Source: Lysobacter sp. ISL-50
GTDB taxonomy: Bacteria > Pseudomonadota > Gammaproteobacteria > Xanthomonadales > Xanthomonadaceae
Direction: 5' to 3'
Length of the DNA: 64,000 nt
NCBI RefSeq assembly: GCF_018612875.1
Contig: NZ_JAGGRI010000016.1
Span: 1 to 64,000 of the forward strand
Shown: one piece after another, positions 1-8,670 of the stretch
How the letters are laid out: each line of letters opens with the position of its first letter
Numbering within the stretch: position 1 is the stretch's first letter
Program-made: the position numbers and the translations under genes
The notes under the pieces: generated by a model
What the model saw: only the letters and a program-made list of their open reading frames with translations
What the model was told of the DNA's origin: nothing
The model's database searches: none

Positions 1-107
1 TGGGCATCCTGCCCAAGGTGGCACCCGGCGCACGTCCATGTGCGCCGCCCTCCGGGTGTCCCTGGTCTCGCGAGTTACAAGCGGCGCCCAACAACAGCAA
101 CAGCAAA

Positions 108-246
<139 letters not shown>

Positions 247-281
247 GCTTTGCGGGCTCCGTCGCGCATCCAGGCCAAAAC

Positions 282-317
282 AAAAAAAGCCACCGCCATG
301 CGCTGCATGACGGTGGC
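282..317 (-). terminator. rho-independent terminator of the 387-1994 gene
   Basis: On the minus strand a perfect seven-base stem (GCCACCG/CGGTGGC) closes a 15-base loop and is followed directly by seven T then GTTTT. It lies about 70 bases past the stop codon of the minus-strand secreted protein. Confidence 0.8.
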
Positions 318-344
318 CCCGATCTCCCCTGACACCCCAGCCCC

Positions 345-366
345 AAAACCGGCGCCCTAGCGCCGA
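345..366 (-). terminator. weaker hairpin downstream of the 387-1994 gene
   Basis: Stem CGGCGC/GCGCCG with a short TAG-type loop, followed on the minus strand by GTTTT. It sits between the stop codon at 387 and the stronger terminator at 282-317, so it is probably an auxiliary stop. Confidence 0.45.
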
Positions 367-386
367 TCAGATCCCCTTGACGCTAC

Positions 387-1994
387 TCACCTCACCTCGA
401 ACTCATAAATCCGAGTCGCCGGGTCCGTATTCTGCGTAGGCGCAGTCACATTGAGCTTCACGTACCGTGCCGAAGTCGCCGTGATCGAATGGGTGGACGA
501 ATTGCCGGTGTTGTTGGTGATCGTCACCGGCGTGCTCCAGCTCGTGCCGTTGCTCGAGGTTTGGATGGTGAAAGCCTTGCTGTTCCACGTCGCCGATTCG
601 CCGCCCGCGCCGGCATGCTTGATGGTGAAGCTGCTGACGGTCTGCGCCGAACCCAGATCGACCTGCAGCCACGACGGCGAGGTCAGCGAACAGAACTTGT
701 CCGTGTTGCCCCCCGAAACGCTGCCGTTGACCGCCTTGGCTCCGGATTCGTTGCTGTTGCACGCGGCCGAACTCGTGGTCGGTTTGTTGAGCGCCAGGTT
801 GACGTTGCCCGCGCCGACCGACACGGTCGAAGCCTTGGTGTGGGTGGCGCCGCCGTTGTCGGTCACGGTGAGGGTGACGGTGTAGTTGCCGGCGCTGGTA
901 TAGGCGTGACTGGGATTGGTCGCGGTGGAGGTGCCGCCGTCGCCGAAATTCCAGCTGCGCGAGGCGATGCTGCCGTCGGCGTCGCTGGAGGAATCGCTGA
1001 AGTTCGCGGTCAGGCCGCTGATGCTGACGCCGAAGTTCGCCACCGGCGGAGTGTTGCCGCTGACAGCGGCGTTGATCGCCGAGGCGTACTGCGCGGTGGT
1101 GCCCTGCGCCCAGCACTTCTGGATGTCGTCGTACAACCACAGGAAACCGCCGCTGATGCCGGCGTTGGTCCTCCAGCCGGCCATGCGCGTCTGCACCTGC
1201 GAGGGGCTGTCGCCCGAGGTGCAGCCGCTGCCGTGCTTGGTCCACAAGCCCGGCATGACGGTCATGCCCATCGCGGTGTTCCAGTTCGCCGGATCGTTTC
1301 CGGCGCCGCCGTCGTACACCTGCAGGTAGATGCGATCGACCGAACTGCCCAGGTTGTCCTTGACGCCCTTCCAGAACGATTGATTGGTGTACGGCGCGAA
1401 GGTGATCTTGTAGCCCAGCCCGACCAGCATCTGGCCGAAGGTGGTGGTGTCGGCGACGTTGTAATGACTCTCGTCGTCGAAGTTGACCGCGTCGGCGCCG
1501 GTGGCGGTCTTCAGCGCCTGGAAATTGCGGTACAGGATGCTGGTGCTGCCGGTGCCGCAGACGATGGTGGTGCCGCAGCCGGCGGCGGTGCCGTTGGCCA
1601 GTTTGGCCATGCGCTCGAAGTCGGGCACGCCCCAGGCGCCGATCGAGACTTCCACGCGCTTGACCGAGGTCGGCGCGGTCTTCAGCGAAGCCAGTCGCGC
1701 CGGCCAATCGGCGTCGGCGCCGGCATAGGCACCGTTCTTGACCACCGGAATGTCGTTGTAGACCAGGTCGCCGTTGTCCTCGATGTGGATGCTCCACAGA
1801 AACACCGTGGTGAAGCCCGAATCGCGCAGGCCGTTGATGACGGTCTGGCCGCCGGAATAGAACGGGCCTCCGCCGAAGATCGCCGACTCGCCACCGATCG
1901 CGGCCGGCGCGGCGAGGGCGAGGCTCAGCGCGGCGAGCGCCGGCATCAAGCGGCGACTGGCGGTGGACGGTGTCTGGTTCGACTTCTTCGACAT
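387..1994 (-). CDS. secreted GH18-like protein with PKD and F5/8C domains
   Basis: Predicted extracellular protein of 535 residues. The ATG at 1994 is chosen over the longer frame because it is followed by a clear signal peptide (MSKKSN..., then a hydrophobic stretch ending near AAPAAIGG). Residues about 40-310 look like a TIM-barrel hydrolase. The segment DAVNFDDES recalls the DxxDxDxE strand of GH18 chitinases and endoglycosidases but is imperfect, so enzyme activity is inferred. Next comes a PKD domain (about 315-395, with SWNFGDGGTSTA). A C-terminal discoidin/F5-8C domain follows (about 405-535, NLALNKPTTSSAAC to YVKLNV), a fold often used to bind glycans. The PKD is close to those in the proteases at 48-58 kb. 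Probable role: degradation of external polysaccharide or glycoprotein. Two terminators follow it. Confidence 0.75.
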   Translation of the reverse strand: MSKKSNQTPSTASRRLMPALAALSLALAAPAAIGGESAIFGGGPFYSGGQTVINGLRDSGFTTVFLWSIHIEDNGDLVYNDIPVVKNGAYAGADADWPARLASLKTAPTSVKRVEVSIGAWGVPDFERMAKLANGTAAGCGTTIVCGTGSTSILYRNFQALKTATGADAVNFDDESHYNVADTTTFGQMLVGLGYKITFAPYTNQSFWKGVKDNLGSSVDRIYLQVYDGGAGNDPANWNTAMGMTVMPGLWTKHGSGCTSGDSPSQVQTRMAGWRTNAGISGGFLWLYDDIQKCWAQGTTAQYASAINAAVSGNTPPVANFGVSISGLTANFSDSSSDADGSIASRSWNFGDGGTSTATNPSHAYTSAGNYTVTLTVTDNGGATHTKASTVSVGAGNVNLALNKPTTSSAACNSNESGAKAVNGSVSGGNTDKFCSLTSPSWLQVDLGSAQTVSSFTIKHAGAGGESATWNSKAFTIQTSSNGTSWSTPVTITNNTGNSSTHSITATSARYVKLNVTAPTQNTDPATRIYEFEVR

Positions 1995-2149
1995 GGAGCG
2001 ATCCCCTGCGGTGGGCGTCAAGGCGACGCAATGGTGGTAATGCGCATCGGCCTGCCGCGATGACGTTCGCGGTCCGGGAATGCGCGCTCGTCGCCAAGCG
2101 CGGCGACGCGCTGACAGTGCGAGCGGCGATTCCGGCATGTCAATATTTA

Positions 2150-2184
2150 GATCGATTTAAACGGGTAAAAACGTTTAAACAAGG
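2150..2184. promoter_or_regulatory. AT-rich island with LacI-like palindromes
   Basis: In a GC-rich background, 2156-2180 reads TTTAAACGGGTAAA then AAACGTTTAAAC: two overlapping dyads, each centred on CG. That layout resembles LacI-family operators. It lies about 160-185 bases upstream of the minus-strand secreted glycosidase-like gene and probably contains its promoter or operator. The remaining sequence between 1995 and 2519 shows nothing else recognisable. Confidence 0.4.
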
Positions 2185-2519
2185 CGCGCTTTCAAGGTTT
2201 TTCCCGAGCAATCAAGGCGCTGCGGGGATTCGCGCGGCGATGGCGGAATCCGAACACGCGCACGGATTGCGCGAACGACGCGTTGCGGCGCAGCAAGCCG
2301 CTGCGCGATTCAGGCGACGCGGAGTCGGATTCGCGCGCTGTGTCCGCGTGCGATGCGAGGGGCGGGGCGGGTGTGGAAACCGAACGGCGGCCGCGCTTTC
2401 GAGCCATGCCGTTATGGGATGCCGCGACAAGACGCCATCGCTGCCGATGGACAGGTCGAAGCCGCACCTGCGAGTGGCTTGCGAGGCCGCTTCCGGCCGG
2501 GCTCCGGTAGCATGTCGCG

Positions 2520-3395
2520 ATGATTTCCGACCCAGAGCCCCCGCGCGATGCCGCGTTTTCCCCGCTGCCGGTGGCGGCGGTCCTGCGCGAGGCGCGCAGC
2601 CGCATCGATCCGGCCGAGGCCGAAATCTTGCTCGCCCACGTGCTGGGCCGTTCGCGCAGCTGGTTGTTCGCGCACGACGACTACCGCCTGGATGCGCGGT
2701 TGGCGCGAGGTTTCCGCGATCTGCTCGAGCGCCGCATCGAAGGCGAGCCGGTCGCTTATCTGATCGGCCACCGCGGCTTCTGGCGCTTCGACCTGCGGGT
2801 GACTCCGGCGACCTTGATCCCGCGCCCGGAAACCGAGCGGCTGGTCGAACTGGCGCTGGAACGGCTGCCGCGAGAGCGCGAGTTGAGCGTGGCCGACCTG
2901 GGCACCGGCAGCGGCGCGATCGCCCTGGCGTTGGCGTCGGAGCGGCCGCGCGCGAAGGTGATTGCGGTGGATGTCAGCGCCGCGGCGCTGGAGATCGCGC
3001 GCGGCAACGCGCGGACGCTGGGCCTGGCCAATGTTGAATTCCGCGAAGGCGACTGGTGGGCGCCGCTGGCGGGCCAGCGTTTCGATCTGATCGCGACCAA
3101 CCCGCCGTATATCGAAGAACGCGATGAGCATCTGCGCCAAGGCGATCTGCGTTACGAACCGCTGAGCGCGCTGGCCTCCGGCGCCGACGGGCTCGATGCG
3201 ATCCGCGCCATCGCGGTCGGCGCGCCCGCGCACCTGCATCCGGGCGGATGGCTGCTGATCGAGCACGGATGGGAGCAGGGCGCGGCGGTGCGCGGGCTGT
3301 TGCTCGCCGCCGGGCTGGTCGATGCGGCGACCGAGCGCGATTGGGAAGACCGGGACCGCGTCACCTTGGCGCGCATGCCCGAGACCGCGCCGTAG
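2520..3395 (+). CDS. prmC: peptide chain release factor N5-glutamine methyltransferase PrmC
   Basis: Cytoplasmic SAM-dependent enzyme that methylates the glutamine of the GGQ motif in release factors RF1/RF2. It has 291 residues, the usual family length. The N-terminal helical domain ([18 protein letters not shown]) is followed by [11 protein letters not shown]. The SAM-binding strand reads [16 protein letters not shown] (about 124-139), and the catalytic NPPY motif is at 194-197. It is followed after about 160 bases by prolyl aminopeptidase. In many bacteria prmC sits beside prfA; here the upstream neighbour is the divergent secreted protein instead. Identification is firm. Confidence 0.95.
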   Translation: MISDPEPPRDAAFSPLPVAAVLREARSRIDPAEAEILLAHVLGRSRSWLFAHDDYRLDARLARGFRDLLERRIEGEPVAYLIGHRGFWRFDLRVTPATLIPRPETERLVELALERLPRERELSVADLGTGSGAIALALASERPRAKVIAVDVSAAALEIARGNARTLGLANVEFREGDWWAPLAGQRFDLIATNPPYIEERDEHLRQGDLRYEPLSALASGADGLDAIRAIAVGAPAHLHPGGWLLIEHGWEQGAAVRGLLLAAGLVDAATERDWEDRDRVTLARMPETAP

Positions 3396-3556
3396 CGCCT
3401 GCACCGTTTCGAGACCATCGCGCCGATTGCGCAAAGCCAGGGTCTTCGCCGCGTCGCGCCATACCTCGCCGCATCGCCGGCTTCGCCCGGCCGCGTGCAC
3501 AGCAAGCCGCGCCGGCCTTGATTAGACTGCGCGGTATCCCGCACAAGAGGCTTCCG

Positions 3557-4498
3557 ATGCGCACGCTCTATCCCGATATCGAACCCTTCGACACCGGCAC
3601 GATCAAGGTCGATGACCGCCACACCTTGTATTACGAGCAGTGCGGCAATCCCGACGGCAAGCCGGTGGTGCTGCTGCACGGCGGTCCCGGCGCGGGCTGC
3701 AGCCCGAAGATGCGGCGCTTCCACGATCCGGTCAAGTACCGCATCGTGCTGTTCGATCAGCGCGGTAGCGGCCGTTCCACGCCGCACGCGGACCTGGTCG
3801 GCAACGGCACCTGGGAGCTGGTGGCCGATATCGAACAGCTGCGCGCCAAGCTCGGCATCGAACGCTGGCAGGTGTTCGGCGGCTCCTGGGGTTCGACCCT
3901 GGCGCTGGCGTACGCGCAAACCCATCCGCGGCGCGTCACCGAGCTGGTCCTGCGCGGCATCTTCATGCTGCGTCGCTGGGAACTGGAATGGTTCTATCAG
4001 GAAGGCGCCTCGCGCCTGTTCCCGGACGCGTGGGAGCACTACCTCAAGGCGATTCCGCCGGTCGAGCGCCACGACCTGATCAGCGCGTTCCATCGCCGCC
4101 TCACCAGCGAAGACGAAAAGACCCGCCTGGACGCGGCGCGCGCATGGAGCGTGTGGGAAGGCGCGACCAGCTTCCTGCACGTCGACCAGGATTTCGTCAG
4201 CGGCCACGAAGATCCCCAGTTCGCCCTGGCCTTCGCCCGCATCGAGAACCACTACTTCGTCAACGGCGGTTTCTTCGAAGTCGAAGACCAGTTGCTGCGC
4301 GACGCGCACAAGATCGCGGACATTCCCGGAGTGATCGTGCACGGCCGCTACGACGTGGTCTGCCCGGTGCAGAACGCGTGGGAACTCAAGCAGGCCTGGC
4401 CGAAGGCGGAACTGACCATCACTCCGGCTTCGGGGCATTCGGCGTTCGAGGACGAGAACGTGGACGCCCTGGTCAAGGCGACGGATCGCTTCGCGTAA
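3557..4498 (+). CDS. pip: proline iminopeptidase (prolyl aminopeptidase, S33)
   Basis: Cytosolic alpha/beta-hydrolase of 313 residues that removes N-terminal proline from peptides. Family hallmarks are visible: HGGPGAG oxyanion loop near residue 38, FDQRGSGRS, and the nucleophile elbow GGSWGS with Ser110. Asp266 (GRYDVVCPV) and His294 (SGHSAFED) complete the triad. The ATG at 3557 (MRTLYPDIEPF) is the canonical family start; the open frame runs on upstream without coding meaning. It may help use peptides released by the secreted proteases encoded later in the window. No terminator is obvious. Confidence 0.95.
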   Translation: MRTLYPDIEPFDTGTIKVDDRHTLYYEQCGNPDGKPVVLLHGGPGAGCSPKMRRFHDPVKYRIVLFDQRGSGRSTPHADLVGNGTWELVADIEQLRAKLGIERWQVFGGSWGSTLALAYAQTHPRRVTELVLRGIFMLRRWELEWFYQEGASRLFPDAWEHYLKAIPPVERHDLISAFHRRLTSEDEKTRLDAARAWSVWEGATSFLHVDQDFVSGHEDPQFALAFARIENHYFVNGGFFEVEDQLLRDAHKIADIPGVIVHGRYDVVCPVQNAWELKQAWPKAELTITPASGHSAFEDENVDALVKATDRFA

Positions 4499-4775
4499 GG
4501 CATCCACAGGCACGTTTTCTGATCAGGATGGCTGCGTTCCCGGTGTCGATTCCGGCGAACGCAGCCGGCCGGCGGTTCTCCGATCGCGCGCAATCGCGTG
4601 GTCGGCGCCGCGGTCATCGCTGCGGCTTACATAAGTAATGGCCGGATAACCAGGTATTTTCGTGCCGGTTCAGGGCACGTCCAATGCGCCATCCGCTCGG
4701 GCGGACGCAAACCACATCAAGGTTTTCCACGATAAACCGCACTCGCGGACTCGCGATCGGGCGGTTTTCGCGTGC

Positions 4776-4804
4776 TTGACAGTTTTCTGATCTGGGTGTG
4801 ATTC
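4776..4804 (+). promoter_or_regulatory. probable sigma-70 promoter of the glycan cluster
   Basis: A consensus -35 TTGACA at 4776-4781 is followed after 17 bases by TGATTC, a poor but usable -10. It lies about 105 bases upstream of the first gene of the glycosyltransferase run. The rest of the 4499-4908 intergenic stretch shows no other gene; it is locally AT-richer from about 4630. Confidence 0.5.
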
Positions 4805-4908
4805 TCTAATCAGGATTTATTTGGGTCACTTCACCGATTGAAACAGGGGAAGCACGCGTCGCGGCGAATTCGACACCGCGCGACACGGACGGGCGTGTGG
4901 AGGGCACG

Positions 4909-5448
4909 ATGGGGGACGAAGGTTTGGTAGATGCGCAAGACGGGCAACTGCAACTGGTGCCCGTGCACCAGTTGCAAGTCCAGCGCACGCAGACGCGTTG
5001 CGAGTACCGGACGGACGGCGACGATCCGCAGTTCGAACTGCGCCCGCCCGCCGCCGCCGCGCTGCCGGCGCCGGGCTGGTATCTGCTGTCGCTGCGCTTG
5101 TTCGGCGACGTGCGCGGATTCGTCGAGCGAATCAGTCTGCGCGAGAGTCTGATCGAAGTGGAAGGCTGGGCGATCGGCAGTGGCGAGCGCGAAGTGGAGC
5201 GGCTGTGCGTGGAGATCGACGGGCAGCGTCACGTTCTGGACCGGTTCGATCGCATCGGTCGCGACGATGTCCTGCGGGCCACTGCCAAGCGGGCAGGGCG
5301 GTTCGGTTTCAAATTCTCGCTGCCGGGCCATGCGCCTGTCGAACCGTCCGATATCGCGGTGCGTCTGCGAGTGTCGATCGGAAATTCGCGAAACCAGGTC
5401 AGCTATCCATTGCAGATGGCCGTCGGAAGCGTGATCGAGACGATATGA
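4909..5448 (+). CDS. small protein with the module found in the next glycosyltransferase
   Basis: Protein of 179 residues without signal peptide. The ATG at 4909 is preferred over the GTG at 4897 because GGAGGG lies five bases before it. No named domain is recognised. The C-terminal half (IEVEGWAIG ... RFDRIGRDDVL ... GRFGFKFSLPG) has the pattern G-W-x-[IV], then R/D-V, then FGF/GFV. A similar pattern occurs twice in the non-catalytic N-terminal half of the GT2 protein that starts about 100 bases downstream. It may be a beta-sandwich substrate-binding or partner module. First gene after the promoter at 4776, so probably co-transcribed with the GT genes. Confidence 0.65.
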   Translation: MGDEGLVDAQDGQLQLVPVHQLQVQRTQTRCEYRTDGDDPQFELRPPAAAALPAPGWYLLSLRLFGDVRGFVERISLRESLIEVEGWAIGSGEREVERLCVEIDGQRHVLDRFDRIGRDDVLRATAKRAGRFGFKFSLPGHAPVEPSDIAVRLRVSIGNSRNQVSYPLQMAVGSVIETI

Positions 5449-5548
5449 ATCGAGCAGCGGAAATCGTCGCCCCGCCAGGCGGGCTTGAATGCGCTGGCCG
5501 TGTTCTGTCTACCCAGGCTCGTGCGTTCTACTCTCACGGAAAAACAAG

Positions 5549-7372
5549 ATGAAGTTCGGATTCTCCCCGGGCCGATCGGCTCATCCCGCCTTGCCCGAAG
5601 CCGCGAGCAATTCGTCGGAACGAAGGCCGGTGGTGATCACGCTCGCCGGTGAACGCGCCGCCCGGATCATGGTGGATCAAACGATGCGATGGGGCAGGTC
5701 GATCGTGGTCTGCGGCTGGAAAATCGGCGAATTCCAGCTCGCGTTGACGGCGGGCAAGAAGCGGATTTCCAGTTCGACGCACAATATCGAGCGAGGCGAC
5801 GTTTCGCAGTATTTTCCCGACGCCAAAGGCGACCTGGGTTTTGTCATGATCGCCGAGGCCGGGGAAGCGGCCGAGCTCAATCTGGATTGGATCGTCGCCG
5901 GGCAGCGCGGACGTATCCCTTTGCAGATAGCGGACGCAAGCCAGATCGATTCGACATTGCTTGCGATCCCGGGCCCGGCCCGCGCGTTGCTGGCGCGGCA
6001 GTTCGCGTTCGCGAGCGACGATTGGAAGCGGCTGACGGCGCAGGCGACAGAATCCGCTCCGCATCTGGCGTGCGGCTATCTGGAGAGCGCGATCGTTCCT
6101 TCGAATACCGAACATGCCATCGTATGCGGCTGGCGCGTGTCGGCGCCGGATGTTTCGTTCTGGTTGGAGGACGATCTGGGCAACGTCCATTCGATGGATC
6201 GAGTGTCCTGGCGGGATCGCCAGGATGTGATGGACAGCGTCGGTTCGCAGTTCGGGCCGCGCGCGCTCAGTTCCGGGTTCGTCGCCCACTTCACCGATAT
6301 CGGCCCGGTACGGTCGTTCACGCTCAAGGCGATGAGCCCCAGCGGCGTGCACGTGTTGCATCAGATCGCCTGTACGCAAATGTCCTCGGACCCCTCGGCT
6401 ATAAGCCATTGGCTGTTCGGAATCTCGATGCCGGAAGCGGAACTGTCGCGGCACCACGAGTTGGTGGAAGGGCCGGTGCTCGGCGCGCTGATACAACGTT
6501 CGCGAAATGCGTGGGATCAGTTTCCCGTGCTGCGTAAGCAGATGGGCGTCGTGACGCCCGATCCGCGGGTCAGCGTGATCGTGCCGCTGTATGCGCGGTT
6601 CGACTTCATAGAGAACCAGATGGTCGAATGGGTAAGGGACGACTGGTTGCGCGAGCATGTCGAGTTGTTGTACGTAATCGACGATCCGCGGCTCGTGCCC
6701 ATGTTCGCTAGCTTCGCGGAGGAGATGCATCGCCTGTACAAGGTGCCGTTTCGCTGGACCTGGGGCGGCGTGAATCGAGGTTTCTCCGGGGCGAACAACC
6801 TGGGGGCGTCGATGGCGAGAGGCGAGTGCTTGCTGTTCCTCAACAGCGACGTGTTTCCGCAATCGCCGGGATGGATTCAACCGCTGCTCGATGTCCTCGA
6901 TGCCCGGCCGGACATCGGCGCGGTCGGCCCTCGCCTGATATTCGCCGAGGGAGGCATCCAGCACGCCGGGATGAAATTCGAGCGCCTGGAGGAATACGCG
7001 GTCTGGATCAACCGGCATCCGTACCTCGGCCTCGATCCAGAACTGGACCCGCACGTCGGCCTGACCCTGATGCCGGCGATCACCGGTGCATGCATGATGG
7101 TGCGCAAGGCCGATTTCGATGCGGTCGGCGGTTGGGACAGCGGTTATCTGATCGGCGATTTCGAGGATTCGGATCTGTGCCTGAAATTGCGCGACGCGGG
7201 CTTGTCGATTGCGTATCTGCCCAGTGTCGAGCTGGTTCATCTTGAGCGCCAATCGATGAGCGTTCTGGGCGACGGCAGCTATCGGATGCGGGTGACCCTG
7301 TGGAACGCAATGCGGCACCAGCAGCGCTGGCGCGGGCTCATCGAGGCGTCAGTGGGCGAGGCGGCCGCATGA
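5549..7372 (+). CDS. family 2 glycosyltransferase with N-terminal beta-sandwich repeats
   Basis: Predicted cytoplasmic or membrane-associated enzyme of 607 residues. The ATG at 5549 follows an adenine-rich stretch. Residues about 15-300 are not catalytic and seem to hold two copies of a module (IVVCGWKIGEF ... ; AIVCGWRVSAPD ... ) related to the preceding small protein. Residues about 345-600 are a GT-A fold: RVSVIVPLYARFDFIENQM, then GFSGANNLG, FLNSDVFPQ (the DxD-like site reads NSD), and a C-terminal GDFEDSDLCLK acceptor motif. The stop overlaps the start of the next gene (ATGA), indicating translational coupling. It probably adds a sugar to a cell-surface polysaccharide or glycoprotein; donor and acceptor are unknown. 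Confidence 0.85.
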   Translation: MKFGFSPGRSAHPALPEAASNSSERRPVVITLAGERAARIMVDQTMRWGRSIVVCGWKIGEFQLALTAGKKRISSSTHNIERGDVSQYFPDAKGDLGFVMIAEAGEAAELNLDWIVAGQRGRIPLQIADASQIDSTLLAIPGPARALLARQFAFASDDWKRLTAQATESAPHLACGYLESAIVPSNTEHAIVCGWRVSAPDVSFWLEDDLGNVHSMDRVSWRDRQDVMDSVGSQFGPRALSSGFVAHFTDIGPVRSFTLKAMSPSGVHVLHQIACTQMSSDPSAISHWLFGISMPEAELSRHHELVEGPVLGALIQRSRNAWDQFPVLRKQMGVVTPDPRVSVIVPLYARFDFIENQMVEWVRDDWLREHVELLYVIDDPRLVPMFASFAEEMHRLYKVPFRWTWGGVNRGFSGANNLGASMARGECLLFLNSDVFPQSPGWIQPLLDVLDARPDIGAVGPRLIFAEGGIQHAGMKFERLEEYAVWINRHPYLGLDPELDPHVGLTLMPAITGACMMVRKADFDAVGGWDSGYLIGDFEDSDLCLKLRDAGLSIAYLPSVELVHLERQSMSVLGDGSYRMRVTLWNAMRHQQRWRGLIEASVGEAAA

Positions 7373-8670
7373 ATCGTTTCGAGAGGTTCGACCCTGCGAG
7401 GCTGATGCCGGTATCGCCGTCCGGCCGGCCGCATAGAATTCTGGTGATGTCGCACCGCCATCCCGATTTCAGCCTCGGAGGCGGGGAGATCGCCGCCTAC
7501 AACATGTATCGCGGGTATTCCCAGAACGACCAGGTGGAAGAGGCCTGGTTTCTGGCCAGCGCCGACCGGGGCCGGGGGCAGGGCGGCGGAATGATGCTGC
7601 GCCGGAAGGGCGAGTACCTATGGGAACAGGGTATCCACGACTGGACCATGTTGAAGGCCGCGCAAAGACGAAGCGTCACCGAGGCGTTCGCCGAGCTGAT
7701 CGGCGCACTGAGGCCGACCGCCGTGCATGCGCATCACTACGCGCATCTTGGCGTGGAATTCTTGCGTGTCATCAAGGATGTCGATCCGGGCATAGCGGTC
7801 TATTTGACCCTGCATGAGTACATGGCCATCTGCAACAACCAGGGGCAGATGATCAAGACCAGCGGACAGCTATGCAGTCGCGAATCGTTCGAAGATTGCC
7901 GGGGCTGTTTCCCGCAGCTGAGCGTGCAGGACCTGTGGCGCCGAAAGCATTTCATCCAGCGCCATTTCGATTACGTGGATCATTTCGTTTCGCCGTCGAA
8001 GTTCCTGCGCCAGCGATATGTGTCCTGGGGCGTTGCCGAGGACCGCATCAGCGTCATCGAGAACGGCCAGGGCGACGGCGAGCTTTTGCCGGCGCGCTCG
8101 ATCGAGGCCGGCGAGCGACGCAACCGCTTCGGCTATTTCGGCCAGATCAATCCCTACAAGGGGCTGAACGTGCTGCTGAAGGCGTTGCACGAACTGCCGA
8201 AGGACAAGCGCAACAGCATCGTCCTGGAAGTCCATGGAGCGAATCTGGAAGCGCAGAGCGGCGAGTTTCGCGACACGATCAAGGCCCTGGCGGACCCGCT
8301 GATCAAAAAGGGCGTGGTGCAGTGGATGGGTTCTTATCAGCCCCATGAGTTGCGAGATCGCATGGCCGGCGTCGATTGGGTGGTGGTGCCTTCGGTGTGG
8401 TGGGAGAACTCTCCGATGGTGATCCAGGAGGCCTTCGTGCATGGCAGGCCGTTATTGGTGTCGAACATCGGCGGAATGGCCGAGAAGGTCCGGCATGGCA
8501 TCGACGGCTTGCATGTCAGTGTCGGCAACGTCAAACAATGGGGCGATGCCATGATCAACTGTCTGTCCGATGGGCTGTGGGCCCGGTTGGCTTCGGGCAT
8601 CGAGCGGCCGGATACACATCGTATTTGCGCGCAAAAACACTTGGAGTTGATGTCTTGCACGAGGGAGTGA
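7369..8670 (+). CDS. family 4 glycosyltransferase
   Basis: Protein of 433 residues with GT-B fold. The ATG overlaps the upstream stop. The N-terminal Rossmann half contains a cysteine-rich insertion (LHEYMAICNNQG, then C...C..C near residues 170-190) seen in a subgroup of GT4 enzymes. The C-terminal half has the donor-site signature: FGYFGQINPYKGLNVLLKAL, then VVPSVWWENSPMVIQEAF with the E-x7-E type element, then GRPLLVSNIGGMAEKV. It belongs to the same transcription unit as the GT2, pyruvyl-transferase and GT61 genes, so it most likely extends the same glycan. Sugar specificity cannot be read from the sequence. Confidence 0.88.
   Translation: MNRFERFDPARLMPVSPSGRPHRILVMSHRHPDFSLGGGEIAAYNMYRGYSQNDQVEEAWFLASADRGRGQGGGMMLRRKGEYLWEQGIHDWTMLKAAQRRSVTEAFAELIGALRPTAVHAHHYAHLGVEFLRVIKDVDPGIAVYLTLHEYMAICNNQGQMIKTSGQLCSRESFEDCRGCFPQLSVQDLWRRKHFIQRHFDYVDHFVSPSKFLRQRYVSWGVAEDRISVIENGQGDGELLPARSIEAGERRNRFGYFGQINPYKGLNVLLKALHELPKDKRNSIVLEVHGANLEAQSGEFRDTIKALADPLIKKGVVQWMGSYQPHELRDRMAGVDWVVVPSVWWENSPMVIQEAFVHGRPLLVSNIGGMAEKVRHGIDGLHVSVGNVKQWGDAMINCLSDGLWARLASGIERPDTHRICAQKHLELMSCTRE

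Noticed and set aside
489-2063. Long plus-strand ORF opposite the secreted GH18-like gene
   Set aside because: Shadow of the real minus-strand gene in high-GC DNA. The minus frame has signal peptide, PKD and F5/8C domains.
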